A stretch of DNA of 64,000 bases, taken from contig NZ_JBHTJH010000010.1 of assembly GCF_042675645.1 (NCBI RefSeq), positions 238,125 to 302,124 on the forward strand. Reading direction: 5' to 3'. The notes beneath the pieces were generated by a model. The model searched no databases. It was not told the origin of the DNA and was given only the letters and a program-made list of their open reading frames with translations. Shown piece by piece: positions 60,501 to 64,000 of the stretch (within the stretch, counting starts at the first letter, position 1; each line of letters opens with the position of its first letter). Both the position numbers and the translations under genes were made by a program. The stretch is from Sungkyunkwania multivorans. Its GTDB lineage: Bacteria > Bacteroidota > Bacteroidia > Flavobacteriales > Flavobacteriaceae.

Positions 60501-62085
60501 GAGAAATTCAACGCCTTATGTAGGTCTGATATCACCTCCTCCACACCACGATATTTACTCGATCGAAGATTTGGCACAACTCATCTATGATCTAAAGAAT
60601 GCGAATCGAGAAGCACGCATCAATGTAAAATTAGTTTCAGAGGTGGGTGTGGGCACCATCGCAGCAGGTGTGGCAAAGGCTAAGGCGGACGTTATCCTTA
60701 TCTCGGGCTTTGATGGTGGTACCGGAGCTTCTCCCTTAACCTCATTGAAACATGCTGGTTTACCTTGGGAACTCGGTATCGCCGAAGCGCAACAAACACT
60801 AGTATTGAACAATCTTCGGAACCGTGTAGCCATTGAATGTGATGGCCAATTGAAAACAGGACGTGACGTTGCCGTCGCTTGCCTCTTAGGCGCCGAAGAG
60901 TTTGGTTTTGCCACAGCTCCGCTCGTTGCTTCAGGTTGTATCATGATGCGCGCATGCCATCTCAATACTTGTCCAGTGGGTATCGCAACACAAGATCCAG
61001 AACTCAGAAAGAATTTTAAGGGAGAACCAGAGCATGTTATCAACTACATGTATTTCGTTGCACAAGAATTGCGAAAGATCATGGCCCAATTAGGCTTTAG
61101 AACAATCAATGAAATGGTCGGTCAGAGTCAGAAGCTAAACATGAATTCTGCAATCAAACATTATAAAGCCCAAGGAATTGATGTTTCTAAAATTCTTTAC
61201 AAACCAGAAGTTGCAGAAGACACCTCACTTTTCAATACCGAAGTGCAGGATCATCATTTAGACGATGTACTTGACTTTGATATTATTAGCAAGGCGCATC
61301 CTGCCATTTATAGAAAAGAGACGATGTCGCTCTACTTTGATATTCACAATACAGATAGAGCAGTCGGAGCGATATTGAGCAATGAAATAACCAAGAAGCA
61401 TGGGGCGCAAGGACTTCCGGAAGATACTTTACTGCTTAATTTCGAAGGGTCGGCCGGACAGAGCTTTGGTGCTTTTGCCACCAGAGGACTACAAATGACC
61501 ATAGAAGGAAATAGCAACGACTATTTTGGCAAAGGACTTTCTGGAGCCAAACTGATAGCGAAAGCTCCGGCAAATGCCGATTTTAAACCAGAAGCGAATA
61601 TCATTATTGGAAATGTGGCACTGTACGGCGCCATTCGTGGAGAGGCCTATATCAATGGCATCGCGGGAGAGCGCTTTTGTGTAAGAAATTCGGGGGCCAC
61701 AGCAGTGGTTGAAGGCGTGGGAGACCATGGTTGCGAATATATGACCGGTGGCGAGGCAGTGATTCTAGGCAAGATAGGCAGAAATTTCGCTGCGGGAATG
61801 AGTGGAGGCATCGCCTTCCTCTACAATGAAAAGAGCAATTTTGATGAGCGTAATTTCAACATGGAAATGATTGGCCTAGAAGACCCATCAGCCGAAGACC
61901 TGGAGCGATTACGAACCTTGGTCAGCAACCATGTGAAATACACCGAAAGTCCACTGGCAAAAGAAATTCTAGCGGAATGGGAGACCAATTCTAAAAAGTT
62001 CATCAAAGTGATGCCAACCGATTATAAGGCTGCGCTAAAGCGAATTGCAAAGGAAAAAGAAAACGCAACAACCATTACAGCATAA
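57568..62085 (+). CDS. gltB: Glutamate synthase, large subunit
   Basis: A 1505-residue protein. A 17-residue leader precedes the class II amidotransferase nucleophile in EHDNCGAGFICSL (Cys18, exposed by processing). The glutaminase domain (about residues 18-430; GDGAGILIEIP, HQRFSTNTFPTWDLAQPFR, NGEINTIRGN) is followed by a central domain, the FMN-binding synthase domain (GAMSYGSISQEAHENLAIAMNRIGGKSNSGEGGE, AQGAKPGEGGQLPG, SGFDGGTGASPLTSLKHAGLPWE), a 3Fe-4S cluster (Cys1124, Cys1130, Cys1135 in GCIMMRACHLNTCPVG) and a C-terminal GXGXG beta-helix. With GltD it makes two glutamates from glutamine and 2-oxoglutarate. The gap to gltD is 4 nt. Confidence 0.98.
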   Translation: MFPKKQGLYSPEFEHDNCGAGFICSLNGKRTNDIIHKALDILVRLEHRGAVSADGKTGDGAGILIEIPHDFLKKDCDFEIPAQKEYALGMVFLPKASNQAEYCINAFEKSIREQGLSIIGWRDVPVEHEHVGSIATTTEPAIKQVFIGKNGQDLTEHQFTTKLYLARKIAEHEVLNSRLSQASYFYFPSLSVNTVIYKGLLIPEDINRYYTDLNQPEVVTRLALVHQRFSTNTFPTWDLAQPFRYMCHNGEINTIRGNLSRMKAREELFASELLGDDLKKLPPVVLEGKSDSASMDMVVELLLATGRSLPEVMMMLVPEAWEKHLSMSDEKKAFYQYNACIMEPWDGPASIPFTDGNYIGALLDRNGLRPSRYTVTKTGYVIMSSETGVVDIKPENVAVHGRLEPGKMFLVDMNEGRIIDDEEIKTKIVTQRPYRKWLDQNLLQLANVPYTGNKTPVEKEEIATRQKVFGYTQEDIKSIIAPMATAGKEAIGSMGTDTPLAVLSSKPQLLYNYFKQLFAQVTNPPLDGIREEIVTDTSLAIGGDRNIFDIVPEQAKKLKIQNPVISNEDLDKIKYIDHPDFKATSIQTLYRVKEGLNGVEKALDNIISEVEKAVTTGANIIILSDRGVSSDKAPIPMLLATSYVHHSLKGKKSRSKFGIVVESSEPREPHHFALLFGYGASAINPYMVNEIIEEQASNDAYEGISAENAIENFNKAIAKGIIKIMNKIGISTLHSYRGSQIFEALGLNEKFINKYFCNTPTRIEGIGLYEIEKEIAKRHEEAFKTAPVDGMLNLNIGGEYRWRRNGEHHMFNPTTIAKLQQAVRQNKPESYDVYSKLINEQSKQLMTLRGMFEFTDFNPVPLEEVEPWTEIVKRFKTGAMSYGSISQEAHENLAIAMNRIGGKSNSGEGGENPNRFNKDLDGNWKNSAIKQVASGRFGVSIDYLSSAREIQIKMAQGAKPGEGGQLPGPKVYPWVAEVRNSTPYVGLISPPPHHDIYSIEDLAQLIYDLKNANREARINVKLVSEVGVGTIAAGVAKAKADVILISGFDGGTGASPLTSLKHAGLPWELGIAEAQQTLVLNNLRNRVAIECDGQLKTGRDVAVACLLGAEEFGFATAPLVASGCIMMRACHLNTCPVGIATQDPELRKNFKGEPEHVINYMYFVAQELRKIMAQLGFRTINEMVGQSQKLNMNSAIKHYKAQGIDVSKILYKPEVAEDTSLFNTEVQDHHLDDVLDFDIISKAHPAIYRKETMSLYFDIHNTDRAVGAILSNEITKKHGAQGLPEDTLLLNFEGSAGQSFGAFATRGLQMTIEGNSNDYFGKGLSGAKLIAKAPANADFKPEANIIIGNVALYGAIRGEAYINGIAGERFCVRNSGATAVVEGVGDHGCEYMTGGEAVILGKIGRNFAAGMSGGIAFLYNEKSNFDERNFNMEMIGLEDPSAEDLERLRTLVSNHVKYTESPLAKEILAEWETNSKKFIKVMPTDYKAALKRIAKEKENATTITA

Positions 62086-62089
62086 TATC

Positions 62090-63547
62090 ATGGGACAGAT
62101 AAGAGGTTTTATGGAATACGACAAGGCGAAGGAAGACTACGCAGCCGTCGAAGAACGAAAAAAGCATTATAAGGAGTTCACCAAAGAATTACCCTCTGAA
62201 ACATTGCGGCAACAGGGGGCTCGTTGCATGGATTGTGGCGTTCCTTTTTGCCATAGCGGTTGTCCGCTAGGAAATCTTATTCCTGATTTTAACGATGCTG
62301 TATATCGTAATAACTGGAAAGAAGCACTTCAAATTCTTCATGCCACAAATAATTTTCCCGAATTCACAGGACGTCTATGTCCAGCGCCATGCGAGGAGGC
62401 ATGCGTTTTGGGAATCATCAATCCTTCGGTCTCTATCGAGCTTATCGAAAAATATATTGTGGAAAGAGGATTTAGCGAAGGATGGATCGTCCCGAACCCA
62501 CCAGCGAATCGAACCGAAAAAACGGTGGCAGTTGTCGGATCAGGTCCAGCAGGGTTAGCCGCCGCTCAACAATTGAATAGGGCTGGCCATACGGTAACTG
62601 TTTTCGAAAGGGATGAAAAAATTGGAGGACTACTCCGCTATGGAATTCCTGATTTCAAACTAGAAAAGAATATTATCGATCGTCGTGTTGCGATTCTCGA
62701 AGCCGAGGGGATTGCATTTAAAACAGGTGTTGAGGTCGGAAAAAACTACCCGGTTGAAAAACTGTATGATTTTGATGCGGTCGTTCTTTGCGGTGGCGCC
62801 ACCAAACGTAGACCACTACCGATCAAGGGTGCGAATCTCAAAGGAGTAACCCAGGCCATGGAATTTCTTAAAAATAACAATCAAGTGGTTGATGGTCTTC
62901 AGGATTTAAGCGCTGAGCTTTCCGCCAAAGGAAAAGATGTTATTGTCATTGGTGGTGGAGATACAGGCTCTGACTGTATAGGGACTTCCAACAGACATGG
63001 CGCCAAAAGTGTGACTAATTTTGAGATCATGCCTCGTCCTGCGGATAGCAGAACCGAAGAAAATCCTTGGCCATTTTGGCCATTTAAATATAAAGAAAGC
63101 TCATCACACCAAGAGGGATGTGAACGAGAATTCAGCATTCTTACCAAAGAATTCATCGGTGATGAAGAAGGAAATCTGAAAGGACTTAGAACTGTTGAAG
63201 TCGAATGGATAAAGATCCCAGGAGAACGACCACAACTAAGAGAAATTGAAGGTTCTGAAAAAGAATGGCCCTGTGATTTGGCACTACTAGCTCTCGGTTT
63301 CACCGGTCCTGAGACAACCTTGAGCGAGCAATTAGGGCTCTATACGGATGAGCGAAGTAATATCCTTGGAAATGAATATCAGACGAATATGCCAAACATT
63401 TTTGTCGCGGGTGATATGCGCAGAGGGCAATCATTAATAGTTTGGGCCATTTCAGAAGGAAGAGAAGCAGCGCATCATGTAGATAAATTCCTAATGGGAA
63501 CGAGCAGTTTACCAATTAAAGAAAAAGGGGATCTTCCTGCCGCATAA
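62090..63547 (+). CDS. gltD: Glutamate synthase, small subunit
   Basis: The start at 62090 (MGQIRGFMEYDKAKEDYAAV) is used; the frame is open back to 62045 but that part overlaps gltB. The 485-residue protein has the 4Fe-4S cysteines (RCMDCGVPFCHSGCPLGN and LCPAPCEEACVLGI), an FAD motif (AVVGSGPAGLAAAQQL), GGLLRYGIPDFKLEK, an NADPH motif (IVIGGGDTGSDCIGT) and GDMRRGQSLIVWAISEGREAA. It feeds electrons from NADPH to GltB. A terminator lies about 60 nt downstream. Confidence 0.97.
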   Translation: MGQIRGFMEYDKAKEDYAAVEERKKHYKEFTKELPSETLRQQGARCMDCGVPFCHSGCPLGNLIPDFNDAVYRNNWKEALQILHATNNFPEFTGRLCPAPCEEACVLGIINPSVSIELIEKYIVERGFSEGWIVPNPPANRTEKTVAVVGSGPAGLAAAQQLNRAGHTVTVFERDEKIGGLLRYGIPDFKLEKNIIDRRVAILEAEGIAFKTGVEVGKNYPVEKLYDFDAVVLCGGATKRRPLPIKGANLKGVTQAMEFLKNNNQVVDGLQDLSAELSAKGKDVIVIGGGDTGSDCIGTSNRHGAKSVTNFEIMPRPADSRTEENPWPFWPFKYKESSSHQEGCEREFSILTKEFIGDEEGNLKGLRTVEVEWIKIPGERPQLREIEGSEKEWPCDLALLALGFTGPETTLSEQLGLYTDERSNILGNEYQTNMPNIFVAGDMRRGQSLIVWAISEGREAAHHVDKFLMGTSSLPIKEKGDLPAA

Positions 63548-63608
63548 TGCAAAAATTAAACCCAGAAGCACACAACTAAATTCTGTTTTTGTTTATTTTG
63601 AAGAAAGC

Positions 63609-63637
63609 GCTTTACACTAGATTGTGAAGCGTTTTTG
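63609..63637 (+). terminator. Terminator after gltBD
   Basis: CGCTT-TA-CAC pairs with GTG-AAGCG (8 bp with a 2-nt bulge) and is followed by TTTTT. The next 130 nt to the rRNA side hold nothing recognisable. Confidence 0.7.
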
Positions 63638-63768
63638 ATTTGTACTCATTTTAGAAGGAGGATGATCACCTAGCATTTCAATACTGCTAATAGAAAAATC
63701 TATTCTAGAATGACACTAGCTAAATGCATAAGGGTATGTGGTTGAATCGTAAAAAATTAAATAAAAAA

Positions 63769-63796
63769 AGACCTAACCTATTTTCAGGTTGGGTCT
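63769..63796 (-). terminator. Distal terminator on the rRNA side
   Basis: On the minus strand AGACCCAACCT pairs with AGGTTAGGTCT over 11 bp with one G-U, followed by TTTTTTTATT. It lies beyond the 5S-like fragment and probably ends the rRNA transcript. Confidence 0.88.
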
Positions 63797-63802
63797 CTGC
63801 AA

Positions 63803-63846
63803 GAAGGCGGCGACCTACCCGCCCGTACCGGGCGGGCCCTCCCACC
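63803..63846 (-). pseudogene. 5S rRNA 3'-end-like fragment with an inserted GC palindrome
   Basis: GAAGGCGGCGACCTAC (63803-63818) repeats the 3' end of the 5S gene (63899-63914), and CTCCCACC (63839-63846) repeats the next 5S bases. Between them is CCCGCCCG-TAC-CGGGCGGG, an 8-bp GC palindrome not present in the 5S gene. After 63846 the similarity to 5S stops. Confidence 0.65.
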
Positions 63847-63865
63847 AGGGCTTCACCATAAAAGA

Positions 63866-63895
63866 AGGGTCCGACCCATTGCTGGACCGGACCCT
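63866..63895 (-). terminator. Terminator directly after the 5S rRNA gene
   Basis: On the minus strand AGGGTCCG pairs with CGGACCCT over 8 bp across 14 nt, followed by TCTTTT. It sits between the 5S gene and the 5S-like fragment. Confidence 0.75.
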
Positions 63896-63901
63896 GAAGA
63901 A

Positions 63902-64000
63902 GGCGGCGACCTACTCTCCCACCATGTAGGCAGTACCATCGGCGCTGGCGGGCTTAACTGCCCTGTTCGGGATGGGAAGGGGTGAGCCCCGCCGCCATCG
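63902..64000 (-). rRNA. rrf: 5S rRNA, 5' end cut by the window edge
   Basis: The minus strand reads CGGGGCTCACCCCTTCCCAT, CCCGAACAGGGCAGTTAAGCC, CGCCAGCGCCGATGGTACTGCC and GGTGGGAGAGTAGGTCGCCGCC, the conserved 5S loop B/C and 3' domains. About 10-13 nt of the 5' end appear to be missing at the edge. Its orientation means the rest of the rRNA operon lies to the right of the window. Confidence 0.95.

Overview
The window reads as part of a marine Flavobacteriaceae (Bacteroidota) chromosome. The reasons are a type IX secretion C-terminal sorting domain, a DUF5686/carboxypeptidase-like protein, 2TM and DUF2061 proteins, the gene order pdhB / etfBA / bifunctional nuclease / nupC / thyA / folA, weak Shine-Dalgarno sequences, and one clear Bacteroidota promoter (TTG-N19-TACTTTTG) before ppa. 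There is no phage, conjugative element, CRISPR or restriction island; most of it is core metabolism. Family calls rest on motifs read by eye and on memory of the families; no database was searched.

Layout. 1-8.6 kb (minus strand) is a sulfur/methionine block: sulfite reductase (cut by the window edge), DUF2061, metZ-like, an OsmC protein, homoserine dehydrogenase, metX-like, metY and metK. A SAM-I (S-box) riboswitch precedes metY and a SAM-II-class riboswitch precedes metK. 8.7-15.5 kb has a TolB-propeller amidohydrolase, an exported protein coupled to a deoxynucleoside kinase, a metallo-beta-lactamase-fold hydrolase and a CBS protein. 15.5-22.4 kb (minus) has a membrane pyrophosphatase beside the soluble one, a DUF5686 outer-membrane protein and pdhB. 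22.5-40.2 kb (mostly plus) has etfBA, a DUF151 nuclease, a fused nucleoside transporter, AraC and S41 peptidase genes, thyA, a TonB-like protein, an ergothioneine block (egtB-egtD-DUF427), a large T9SS cargo protein, a CBM48 protein, a class V aminotransferase, a 2TM-DHFR fusion and fabD. 40.3-45.6 kb has an amidohydrolase, galE, a DegT aminotransferase, KDO transferase and a LEA-like lipoprotein.

45.7-48.85 kb is the least ordinary stretch. Two related non-coding tandem-repeat arrays (periods 139 and 115 bp) each end against the 3' flank of a different tRNA-Val gene (anticodons GAC and TAC). Between them lie a decayed lipoprotein gene, a hemerythrin-like gene and a short YqaE/Pmp3 gene. The first array holds a 98-base run of N. 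48.9-56 kb (minus) has folC, a tonB-exbD-exbB unit, nhaD, a Glu/Leu-type dehydrogenase and anmK. 56-63.5 kb (plus) has an acyl-CoA dehydrogenase and gltBD. The window ends in a 5S rRNA gene (minus, 5' end cut), followed by what looks like a rearranged copy of its own 3' end and a second terminator.

Connected functions: sulfite reduction feeds MetY/MetZ, then MetK, with SAM sensed at two points by two riboswitch classes. ThyA, the membrane-anchored DHFR and FolC belong to folate and dTMP metabolism, and dNK and NupC salvage nucleosides. The pyrophosphatase (predicted K+-dependent) and NhaD suggest sodium handling in a salty habitat.
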